DNA of 8,392 nt from the NCBI GenBank assembly GCA_002298155.1, contig DBME01000074.1, positions 13,225-21,616 of the forward strand, written 5' to 3'. Shown here in pieces: positions 1 through 5,876 of this stretch. A model generated the notes under the pieces. The model was not told the origin of the DNA and made no database searches. It was given only the letters and a program-made list of their open reading frames with translations. The number at the start of each line of letters is the position of its first letter. The stretch's first letter is position 1. The stretch comes from Holophagaceae bacterium UBA706 (GTDB taxonomy: Bacteria; Acidobacteriota; Holophagae; Holophagales; Holophagaceae). The translations under genes were made by a program, and so were the position numbers.

Positions 1-1
1 C

Positions 2-2074
2 CAGCGCACCTCCGTGCGCATCGAGGTGGCCACCACGGGGCTCCACCGCATCCCCTACGCCAGCCTGCCCCTCGCGGACCTGGGCACGCCGGTCATCGCG
101 CCCTACGAGCTGCGTCTCACCTGCGGCGGCAAGGACGTCCCCCTGCGCGTGGTGGCCGCCAACGGCCACGCCATGGCGGCCGGCGACTACGTGGAATTCT
201 ATGGCCAGGCCCTGGGGCAGAATTTCTCCGACACCAACGTCTACCGGCTGTCCTGGGACGGCCGCAGCACGCGGCGGATGCGCTCCGCCGACGGAACCCC
301 CGGCACCGGCACGGCCACCATCACCGACTTCCAGGACCGCCTCCACCTGGAGGAGAACCACATGTGGTACTCCCTCACGCCGGGCGCTCCCGCGCAGGAC
401 TACTGGTTCTGGGCCAAGCTCACCTCGCCGGTCCAGTGGGACCAGGCCTTCACGATCCCCGCCATCGGCGCGGGCACGGTGACGGTCCAGGCCACCTTCC
501 AGGGCCTGACGGATCTCCCGGCCACTCCCGACCACCGCACCGTGGTGCTGGTGAACGGCACCCAGATATCCGACGAGTCCTGGGACGGCCAGAGTGCGTA
601 CACCCAGGTGGCTACGCTTCCGGACGGCCTGCTTCACAGCGGCTCCAACACCCTTTCCGTGAGCCTCCCCAATTCGACCCTGGACCAGATCTACGTAAAC
701 GCCTTCGACATCACGTGGACCCGGCCCATCGCGGCCGTGAATGACAAGGTCCGCTTCACCGTCTCGGGCACCGGCACCGAGGTCATCCAGGCCACCGGCT
801 TCACCGGTTCGGACATCCAGGTCTACGACGTCACCGACCCGGCGGATCCCAGGCGCATCCAGGGAGCTGCCGTAAGCGCCTCGGGCGGCGGCTACAAGGT
901 CGTCTTCGCGGACCAGCTCGCGGGAACCACCACGTACGTGGCCACCACCGCCGCCGCCTGCCTCAACCCCTCCACCGTGGCGGCCTGGACGCCTTCCGGC
1001 ATCCGGCGCAGCCACCTCAACGCCGCGGACTGGATCCTCATCACGCCCCGCGCGTTCCTGGACGCCGCCCAGCCCCTGGTGCGGTTCCGCCAGGACCAGG
1101 GCCTCCGCGCCGTGGCCGTGGCCGTGGAGGACATCTACAGCGAATTCGCCGATGGCGTCGCCGACCCCTCCGCCATCCAGGCCTTCCTCACCTACGCCCA
1201 CGCCAACTGGACGGCCCCCGCGCCGGCCTACGTGCTGCTCCTGGGCGATGCCACCCTTGATTTCAAGAACGGCTACGGCTACGGGAAGGTGAACCGGGTA
1301 CCGCCCCACTTCTCCTGGACCTCGGACCTGGGCCTCACCCCCGACGACAACTGGTACGTCACCCTGGGGGACCCGGGTGAGATGCCCGCCATGGCCATCG
1401 GGCGCATTCCGGCCGCCTCCGCCGCGGCCGCGGGCACCGCCATCCAGAAGGTCATCGCCTACGAGCAGTCAGCCACCGCCACCCCGTCCCGCGCGCTCCT
1501 CGTCGCGGACGACCAGGACTCGACCTTCCAGGCCTCCGCGGAACTCATGGCGCAATCCCTTCCCGCCTCCCTGACGCCGCAGAAGGTATACATGTCCAGC
1601 GTGGCCGATGCCGCCACGGCCCACACCGCCATCCTGGGGGCCTTCAACGGCGGTGTCCACCTGGCGGCCTACTTCGGCCACGGCAACACGACGTTCTGGA
1701 CCCGCAACATCTTCCAGAATTCTGACATCAGCTTGCTGAGCAACGGGTCGGCCCTGCCCTTTCTCATGTCTTTCGACTGCCTCAACGGCTACTTCGCGAT
1801 CTACAGCATGTATTCCCTCGGCGAGACCCTCGTGGCCGACCCAAGCGTGGGGGCCGTCGCGGTCTTCGCATCCTCGGGCCTGGGCTACAACTGGGAGCAC
1901 GAGATCCTCGGGAACCTGGTCTTCAAGGCGGTCTGCCAGAACGGCAAGCGTGTCCTTGGCGACATCTGCGCCCAGGCCAAGATCGACGCCTACGGCCAGG
2001 GCGCTTCCCTCGATCTGGTGCGGATGTTCACCCTCCTGGGCGACCCCGCCATGAAGCTGAAGCCACTGCCTTGA
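2..2074 (+). CDS. C25 family (gingipain/PorU-like) cysteine peptidase, 5'-truncated
   Basis: This is an extracytoplasmic cysteine endopeptidase of family C25 (clan CD), whose characterised members are gingipains and the type IX sortase PorU. The frame is open to the window edge with no stop before the GTG at 14, and the first visible residues (RIEVATTGLHRIPY) look like the interior of a beta domain, so the true start and any signal peptide lie upstream. Numbering from the codon at 14, residues 1-240 form a beta-rich N-terminal part, 245-320 a second beta domain (VYDVTDP motif), and about 338-680 the catalytic domain (ILITPRAFL, YVLLLGDATLDFKN, DDNWYVTLGD). The catalytic dyad is His556 (YFGHGN) and Cys589 (SFDCLNG), 33 residues apart as in RgpB. 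The protein ends right after the family-typical LLGDPAMKL, with no C-terminal sorting or adhesin domain. Its TGA overlaps the next start. Family assignment is firm; substrate is unknown. Confidence 0.93.
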   Translation, partial: QRTSVRIEVATTGLHRIPYASLPLADLGTPVIAPYELRLTCGGKDVPLRVVAANGHAMAAGDYVEFYGQALGQNFSDTNVYRLSWDGRSTRRMRSADGTPGTGTATITDFQDRLHLEENHMWYSLTPGAPAQDYWFWAKLTSPVQWDQAFTIPAIGAGTVTVQATFQGLTDLPATPDHRTVVLVNGTQISDESWDGQSAYTQVATLPDGLLHSGSNTLSVSLPNSTLDQIYVNAFDITWTRPIAAVNDKVRFTVSGTGTEVIQATGFTGSDIQVYDVTDPADPRRIQGAAVSASGGGYKVVFADQLAGTTTYVATTAAACLNPSTVAAWTPSGIRRSHLNAADWILITPRAFLDAAQPLVRFRQDQGLRAVAVAVEDIYSEFADGVADPSAIQAFLTYAHANWTAPAPAYVLLLGDATLDFKNGYGYGKVNRVPPHFSWTSDLGLTPDDNWYVTLGDPGEMPAMAIGRIPAASAAAAGTAIQKVIAYEQSATATPSRALLVADDQDSTFQASAELMAQSLPASLTPQKVYMSSVADAATAHTAILGAFNGGVHLAAYFGHGNTTFWTRNIFQNSDISLLSNGSALPFLMSFDCLNGYFAIYSMYSLGETLVADPSVGAVAVFASSGLGYNWEHEILGNLVFKAVCQNGKRVLGDICAQAKIDAYGQGASLDLVRMFTLLGDPAMKLKPLP

Positions 2075-2541
2075 ACCCTGCTCCCGCCATGCCCGGAGGC
2101 CTTGCCGCCGCAGCCCTGGACGTCCGGGTCGAATGCGGCAGGCCCTTCACCCTGCCCATCCGGGGCACCAGCATGTTCCCCTTCCTGAAGGCCGGGGATT
2201 CCGTGCGCATCGTCCCGGCCAGGCCCGGCGACCTCCGGCTCGGGGACTGCATGGCCTTCTGGCGGGAAGGTCAAGTCGTGGTGCATCGCTTCGCGGGGTG
2301 GGGCCGCTCAGGCGGCGTCCGCATGCTCCGCCAGAAGGGTGACAACGTCCGGGGGTTCTCCCTGGTGCCTCCGGGCGAGCTCATCGGCCGCGTGGAGGCC
2401 GTGATATCCCCCCGGGGGGACCGCTCCATGGACGGCCCCGGCGGGCGCTTCCGGAACCGCCTCCAGGGCCTGCGGGCCTGGAGCTATTGCGCCGCCGTGA
2501 CGGCGGCAAGGGCCCTGCGCCATGGGGGAGGCGCGCCATGA
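2071..2541 (+). CDS. S24/S26 family (signal peptidase-like) protein
   Basis: This is a small serine-peptidase-like protein, 156 aa from the TTG. Residues 32-37 (GTSMFP) match the Gly-x-Ser-Met-x-Pro nucleophile box of S26 signal peptidases, giving Ser34. GDSVRIV (42-48) and LGD (57-59) follow, then VVHRF with His72, then KGDN (89-92). Ser plus a His in a VxHR context resembles the SipW/ER-type (S26B) enzymes, which use Ser-His; Lys89 sits in the later KGDN box. There is no hydrophobic membrane anchor at either end, unlike ordinary signal peptidases, so it is probably cytosolic or peripheral. The start is uncertain: TTG at 2071 overlaps the upstream stop (TTGA), while ATG at 2089 would give 150 aa; neither has a good Shine-Dalgarno, consistent with coupled translation. 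Similar short proteins often neighbour PF14907 nucleotidyltransferases and PqqD-like proteins. Proteolytic activity is inferred. Confidence 0.82.
   Translation: MNPAPAMPGGLAAAALDVRVECGRPFTLPIRGTSMFPFLKAGDSVRIVPARPGDLRLGDCMAFWREGQVVVHRFAGWGRSGGVRMLRQKGDNVRGFSLVPPGELIGRVEAVISPRGDRSMDGPGGRFRNRLQGLRAWSYCAAVTAARALRHGGGAP
2524..2531 (+). promoter_or_regulatory. Strong ribosome binding site that fixes the nucleotidyltransferase start
   Basis: The purine run GGGGGAGG lies six bases before the ATG at 2538, inside the end of the preceding gene. It supports 2538 over the in-frame upstream ATG at 2487, which would add 17 arginine- and glycine-rich residues. Confidence 0.7.
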
Positions 2542-3758
2542 CCACCAACCTGGAGCGATGCCTGGTCCTGGTATCCCGCCTGGAGGTGGAACCCGGGGAT
2601 GCCGACGAGCTTGAAGCCCTTTTCCGGGGCGGAATCGCCTGGGAGGATCTCCTCCTGGACGCCGCCACCTTCGGAATCCAGCCCCTGCTCAGACGCCACC
2701 TGGAGACGCCCCGATTCCGCGCCCTGGCGCCTGCCCCGGTCCTGGAGACCCTGGACCAGGCCTACGTGCGCATTTCCTTGAAAAGCCTCCAGATGCACGG
2801 GGCCCTCCGGCGGATCCTGCTGGCATTCAACACCGCGTCGGTCCAGGCGATCCCCCTCAAGGGCGCCCACCTTGGACCCAGCCTCTATGGCGATCTGGCC
2901 CTGCGCCCCATGACCGACATCGACCTCCTCGTGCGCGCCGGGGACCGCAAGGCGGCCTGGGACCAGCTCATCGCCCTGGGCTTCCGGTCGAATCTCGACA
3001 ACCCCTCCGACAAGTTCAACAGCACGGTCGACGAGGCCGTCTCGCTCCAGGTGGGGCACCTGCCCGCCCTCTACCTGGACCGCGTCTGCAGGGTGGAGCT
3101 GCACCTCAACATCCTCGCCGAGAACCTGCCCCCAGGGGGGGACCTCATGGGTGACATCTGGGCGAGGCGCATCCCGGTCACGTTCGGCGAAATCCAGGCC
3201 TGGGGGCTCTCGCCCGAACACGAGCTGCTCTACCTCTGCGCCCACCTGCACCGGCACGTCAAGGCCGGGGACGCGGCGACCCTCCTCTGGCTCTGCGATA
3301 TCCACGAGTACCTCCGCAAGTACGGCGCCACCCTCGACTGGAAGACCCTGGACCGCCTCGCGGCCGGCCGGGGCCTCACCGAAGCCGTGGCGGACGTCCT
3401 GGGCCTTCTGGAGGCCCACTGGCGCACGCCTCTGCCCCCGGGCCGGGTGACGGCCCCGGGCATCGACCTGGACGACTTCCTCGCCACCGGCCGGGTGGAC
3501 CCGGTGCGCAAGCTCGAGAACGCCTTCGGCGCCTTCATGTGGAAGCGCCTGGACGGCGTGCGCCTGGCCCAGGGCCCCCGGGCCAAGGCCGTCTACCTTC
3601 TGGGACTGGTCTTCCCCTCGCGGGAGCGGATGGCCGTCAAGTACGGCAAGCGGGGCACCATGGCCATGGTCCCCTTCTACGTGCTCCATCCCTTCCTGCA
3701 GACCGGCCGCGCCATAAGGAGCCTCGTCCGAAATGGGCAACGACGCCTCCGCCATTGA
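2538..3758 (+). CDS. Nucleotidyltransferase family protein (PF14907, NTP_transf_5)
   Basis: This 406-aa cytosolic protein has the core of the PF14907 nucleotidyltransferase-like family. The hallmark block runs from Lys108 (PLKGAHL) through SLYGD and LALRPMTDIDLLV, with Asp127 and Asp129 as the paired metal-binding carboxylates. A third acidic residue, Glu187, sits in VELHLN, and LSPEHELLYLCAHLHRH follows as the family's helical His-containing segment. All core catalytic-type residues appear intact, and the length is normal for the family. The family's substrate is not established; members recur in lasso-peptide-type and PqqD/HprK-associated loci, where transfer of a nucleotide or sugar-nucleotide moiety to a peptide or partner has been suggested. 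The start at 2538 overlaps the previous stop (ATGA) and has a strong Shine-Dalgarno. The 3' end overlaps the ABC ATPase gene by 26 bases, so all are probably co-expressed. Confidence 0.88.
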   Translation: MTTNLERCLVLVSRLEVEPGDADELEALFRGGIAWEDLLLDAATFGIQPLLRRHLETPRFRALAPAPVLETLDQAYVRISLKSLQMHGALRRILLAFNTASVQAIPLKGAHLGPSLYGDLALRPMTDIDLLVRAGDRKAAWDQLIALGFRSNLDNPSDKFNSTVDEAVSLQVGHLPALYLDRVCRVELHLNILAENLPPGGDLMGDIWARRIPVTFGEIQAWGLSPEHELLYLCAHLHRHVKAGDAATLLWLCDIHEYLRKYGATLDWKTLDRLAAGRGLTEAVADVLGLLEAHWRTPLPPGRVTAPGIDLDDFLATGRVDPVRKLENAFGAFMWKRLDGVRLAQGPRAKAVYLLGLVFPSRERMAVKYGKRGTMAMVPFYVLHPFLQTGRAIRSLVRNGQRRLRH

Positions 3759-4500
3759 ATGCCGGGCGCTGACCCGCGTCTTCCGGGAACGCAGGGCCCT
3801 GGACGGACTTGACCTCGCGGTGCCCAGGGGCTCCGTGACGGCCCTCGTGGGCTCCAACGGCGCCGGCAAGACCACCCTCATGAAGACCCTGGCCACCCTC
3901 CTGACGCCCACCTCCGGCCAGGCCCGGGTGGACGGCCTGGACGTCACGGCGGACCCCGCCGGGGTGCGCCGCGTCCTGGGCTACGTCCCCTCCGAGGAGC
4001 GCAGCTTCTACTGGCGGCTCACCGTCGCCCAGAACCTGGAGTTCTTCGCGGCCATGCACGGCGTCGACCCCGCCCGCTGCCGGCGCGAGGCCGCGCCCCA
4101 CCTGGAGGCCCTGCGCCTCACCCAGCGCGCCGCCACCCGCTTCGGCGAGCTCTCCACCGGCATGCGCCAGTGCCTGGGCATCATCCGGGGCCTCATCCAC
4201 GATCCCAAGGTGCTGCTCCTGGACGAGCCCACCCGCAGCCTAAGCCCCGACCTGGCGCGCGTGGTGTGGGACCTGCTGCGCAGCCTGGCCGCGGACCGCG
4301 GCAAGACCATCCTCATCGCCACCCACAACCTCATGGAGGCCCGCACCGTCGCCGACCAGCTGGCCGTCATGCACCGCGGCCGCATCCAGGGCAGCGGCAC
4401 CCTGGCCGAGCTGGCCCGCACCACGGGCGCCGGCGACGACGCCGATCTCGAGGCCGTGTTCCGCACCCTCACGCGGGAAGCGTGGGAGGGCGACCGATGA
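3733..4500 (+). CDS. ABC transporter ATP-binding protein (ABC-2 exporter type)
   Basis: This is the nucleotide-binding subunit, 255 aa, that powers the permease encoded next. Walker A is GSNGAGKTT (40-48, Lys46), the signature is LSTGM (140-144), Walker B is LLLDEP with Asp164 and catalytic Glu165, and the switch His is His198 (ATHNL). The usual Q-loop glutamine is absent: YVPSEERSFYWRLT (84-97) has Ser87 in that place. The EERSFYWRLT block is typical of a branch of ABC-2 ATPases, so this looks like a subfamily trait rather than damage. The D-loop reads SLSPD instead of SLDP. The start ATG lies within the nucleotidyltransferase gene, with AAGGAG at 3716-3721 about 11 bases upstream. The stop overlaps the permease start (ATGA). 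Cargo is not evident from sequence; a peptide or lipid/polysaccharide product is possible. Confidence 0.95.
   Translation: MGNDASAIECRALTRVFRERRALDGLDLAVPRGSVTALVGSNGAGKTTLMKTLATLLTPTSGQARVDGLDVTADPAGVRRVLGYVPSEERSFYWRLTVAQNLEFFAAMHGVDPARCRREAAPHLEALRLTQRAATRFGELSTGMRQCLGIIRGLIHDPKVLLLDEPTRSLSPDLARVVWDLLRSLAADRGKTILIATHNLMEARTVADQLAVMHRGRIQGSGTLAELARTTGAGDDADLEAVFRTLTREAWEGDR
4484..4490 (+). promoter_or_regulatory. Ribosome binding site for the permease gene
   Basis: GGGAGGG lies six bases before the tandem ATGATG at 4497-4502. The first ATG overlaps the ATPase stop as ATGA and is the better-spaced start. Frames extending further upstream are shadow reading through the ATPase gene. Confidence 0.65.
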
Positions 4501-5303
4501 TGCGGATCCTCTGGGCCTTCCTCAAGCGCGACCTGCGCCACGAGGCCAGCTACAAGCTCGCCTTCGCCATGCAGGTGGCGTCCAACGTCCCCATCATCCT
4601 GCTCTTCCTGTTCCTGGCGAGGCTCTTCGGGGGGCTGGTGCCGGGGCAGCTGCGGGCCTACGGGGGGAGCTACTTCCCCTTCGTGCTGGTGGGCATCGCC
4701 GTGCAGAACTACCTCACCCTGGCCATGAGCAACGTCTCCGGGCGCCTGCGGGAGGCCCAGCTCACGGGGACCCTGGAAGCCGAGCTGTCCACGCCGGTGC
4801 CGGTGCCCCTGTACCTCCTGGGCACGTCCCTCTTCGCCTTCCTCATCAAGCTCGTGAACTTCTTCCTGTACCTGCTCATCGGCTGCCTGCTGGGCGGCAT
4901 CCACCTGGACCTGACCCGGTTCCCCCTGGTGCTGGCCACCCTGCTCCTGTCCGCCGGGGCCTTCTCCTGCCTGGGCATCCTGGCCGGAAGCTGCATCATC
5001 GTCTTCAAGAAAGGCGACCCCGTGGGCACCGGCCTGATGATGTTGTCCTGGTTCCTGGGAGGGGTGTACTTCCCGGTGACCATGCTCCCCGGTTTCCTCC
5101 AGCGCCTGTCCGTTTGTCTCCCCACCACCCAGTGCGTGGAGGCCCTGCGCCTCCTCCTCCTGGGCAGCCAGGGCTTCGCCGCCGTGGCACGCCCCCTGGC
5201 CATCCTGGGCCTGTGGGTCGTGGTGGGACTGCCCATCTGCTATGGGATCTTCCGCGCCGCCGTGGACTACGCCCGCCGCCGGGGAAGCCTGGGCCAGTAC
5301 TGA
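4497..5303 (+). CDS. ABC-2 type transporter permease
   Basis: This is the integral membrane subunit, 268 aa, pairing with the upstream ATPase. It begins MMRILWAFLKRDLRHEASYK, an amphipathic cytoplasmic N-terminus with the charged interface helix usual in ABC-2 permeases. About six hydrophobic segments follow: roughly 21-45, 59-78, 104-133, 143-169, 176-200 and 228-255. The loop GRLREAQLTGTLEAELSTP (82-100) is the family's conserved coupling region, where a 'G.LE....P' pattern marks contact with the ATPase. The C-terminus is a short basic cytoplasmic tail (YARRRGSLGQY). Length and topology are normal for single-domain ABC-2 exporters acting with a homodimeric ATPase. The open frame continues far upstream, but that part is antiphase translation of the ATPase gene, so 4497 is taken as the start. 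It is the last gene of the operon and is followed by a hairpin with a T-run. Confidence 0.93.
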   Translation: MMRILWAFLKRDLRHEASYKLAFAMQVASNVPIILLFLFLARLFGGLVPGQLRAYGGSYFPFVLVGIAVQNYLTLAMSNVSGRLREAQLTGTLEAELSTPVPVPLYLLGTSLFAFLIKLVNFFLYLLIGCLLGGIHLDLTRFPLVLATLLLSAGAFSCLGILAGSCIIVFKKGDPVGTGLMMLSWFLGGVYFPVTMLPGFLQRLSVCLPTTQCVEALRLLLLGSQGFAAVARPLAILGLWVVVGLPICYGIFRAAVDYARRRGSLGQY

Positions 5304-5312
5304 CCCGGCCAC

Positions 5313-5333
5313 AGCCTTTTCTCGGCTTTTTTT
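5313..5333 (+). terminator. Weak intrinsic terminator after the ABC operon
   Basis: AGCC (5313-5316) can pair with GGCT (5324-5327) around a seven-base loop, followed by an uninterrupted run of seven T (5327-5333), ten bases after the permease stop. The stem is only 4 bp, so on its own it is weak. The large inverted repeat beginning at 5331 may help. Confidence 0.45.
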
Positions 5334-5489
5334 CATCCCCCTTCATCCCTTGCATCCCATTCCCCGTTCCCGCAGGGCCAGCGACGGGATGGGTCGCAGC
5401 AACCGTGTAATGCGCGTGCCGACCCATTCCTAGCTTGGCCCTGCTGAAACGGGGATGTGGATGGGATGCAAGGGATCAAGGGGATGAAA
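5331..5489. repeat. 159-base imperfect inverted repeat (REP/MITE-like or bidirectional terminator)
   Basis: The left arm pairs in order with the right arm in several blocks. TTTCATCCCC (5331-5340) pairs with 5480-5489, and TT (5342-5343) with 5478-5479. ATCCCTTGCATCCCAT (5345-5360) pairs perfectly with 5461-5476. TCCCCGTT (5361-5368) pairs with 5448-5455, GCAGGGCCA (5372-5380) with 5436-5444, and ATGGGTCG (5389-5396) with 5420-5427. About 53 pairs form around a 23-base tip loop (5397-5419), with small bulges. Each arm contains CATCCC units at about 10-base spacing. It sits between two convergent genes, so it may end transcription from both sides, act as a structured RNA, or be a mobile palindromic repeat. 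No transposase is in the window. Confidence 0.85.
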
Positions 5490-5502
5490 GAAGGCCCTTT
5501 TC

Positions 5503-5751
5503 CTATCCGTGCAGGATCCCCCGCGCCCTCAGGTCCCCCAGACAGGCCCGCACATCCTCCAGCGCATCCTGCCCCGGCCCCAGCGTGAACCGCGCCCGCA
5601 GTTCCCCGGCGATGGCCGCCTCGTCCAGGCCCTTCTCGTGCAGCTCCAGGACCAGCTGGGCCGTGGGGTTGAGGATGTGCACGGCGTCCGCCTCGGCGTC
5701 ATAGATCATCCGGTCCTTGCCCACGGGCTTGCTGATCAGGTGCTTCTTCAT
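5503..5751 (-). CDS. PqqD-like peptide chaperone (RiPP recognition element family)
   Basis: This 82-aa protein has the pattern of PqqD-like domains: a short basic N-terminus, MIYDAEADAVHILNPTAQLV (15-34) with the characteristic YD and HxLNPTA stretch, then helices (LELHEKGLDEAAIAGELRARF) and a closing winged-helix segment, DVRACLGDLRARGILHG. In characterised systems such domains bind the leader of a ribosomally made peptide and present it to a modifying enzyme. The wording of this copy resembles standalone PqqD proteins of HprK-linked and exosortase-like loci more than PqqD of the PQQ pathway; no pqq gene is nearby. The start is supported by AGAGGA (5757-5762 on this strand) five bases upstream. 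It is convergent to the five-gene operon, so it must have its own promoter. A functional link to the operon's nucleotidyltransferase and S26-like protein is inferred from proximity and family co-occurrence. Confidence 0.85.
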   Translation of the reverse strand: MKKHLISKPVGKDRMIYDAEADAVHILNPTAQLVLELHEKGLDEAAIAGELRARFTLGPGQDALEDVRACLGDLRARGILHG

Positions 5752-5768
5752 CGGTTTCCTCTAAGGGG

Positions 5769-5797
5769 ATCTTAACAAAGTTGCGATCCCGGGTAAG
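5769..5797 (-). promoter_or_regulatory. Candidate promoter for the PqqD-like gene
   Basis: On the minus strand, TTACCC lies 16 bases before TAAGAT (5769-5774), a 4-of-6 match to the -10 consensus. Transcription would start near 5762, leaving a very short leader that begins at the Shine-Dalgarno. The -35 match is poor, so this is tentative. Confidence 0.3.
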
Positions 5798-5820
5798 CCC
5801 GCCCCGCCCTGGATGGGTCG

Positions 5821-5828
5821 GTTAAGAT
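5821..5828 (+). promoter_or_regulatory. Candidate -10 element for the lipoprotein gene
   Basis: GTTAAGAT at 5821-5828 is an exact inverted copy of the box at 5769-5776 that serves the divergent PqqD-like gene, and it points toward the lipoprotein gene 48 bases away. No convincing -35 hexamer is seen upstream. It could be a shared -10 element or an operator half-site. The rest of the 5752-5876 gap holds no open gene. Confidence 0.3.
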
Positions 5829-5876
5829 AAGCTTTCGCCCACCACGCCCAACCCCCCGCATCACGTTGGAGTCCGC

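Noticed and set aside
2487..2537. Upstream ATG extension of the nucleotidyltransferase
   Set aside because: It would add 17 low-complexity residues; the GGGGGAGG site and ATGA overlap support 2538.
2484..3947. 487-codon open frame on the minus strand
   Set aside because: It lies wholly antisense to the nucleotidyltransferase and ABC genes, has low-complexity Gly/Glu/His/Arg-rich composition and no recognisable motif; typical of GC-rich shadow frames.
4170..4496. Upstream extension of the permease frame
   Set aside because: The sequence is Pro/His/Arg/Gly-rich antiphase reading of the ATPase gene; a clear ribosome site and ATGA junction place the start at 4497.
4008..5336. 442-codon open frame on the minus strand
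   Set aside because: Antisense to the ABC ATPase and permease; Gln/Glu/Gly/His-rich translation with no domain.
5334..5360. CATCCC units as a CRISPR or tandem repeat array
   Set aside because: Only three short units without spacers; they are better explained as part of one arm of the inverted repeat.
5435..5775. Plus-strand open frames at 5435-5704 and 5509-5775
   Set aside because: They run antisense through the PqqD-like gene and the palindrome and show no domain or ribosome site.
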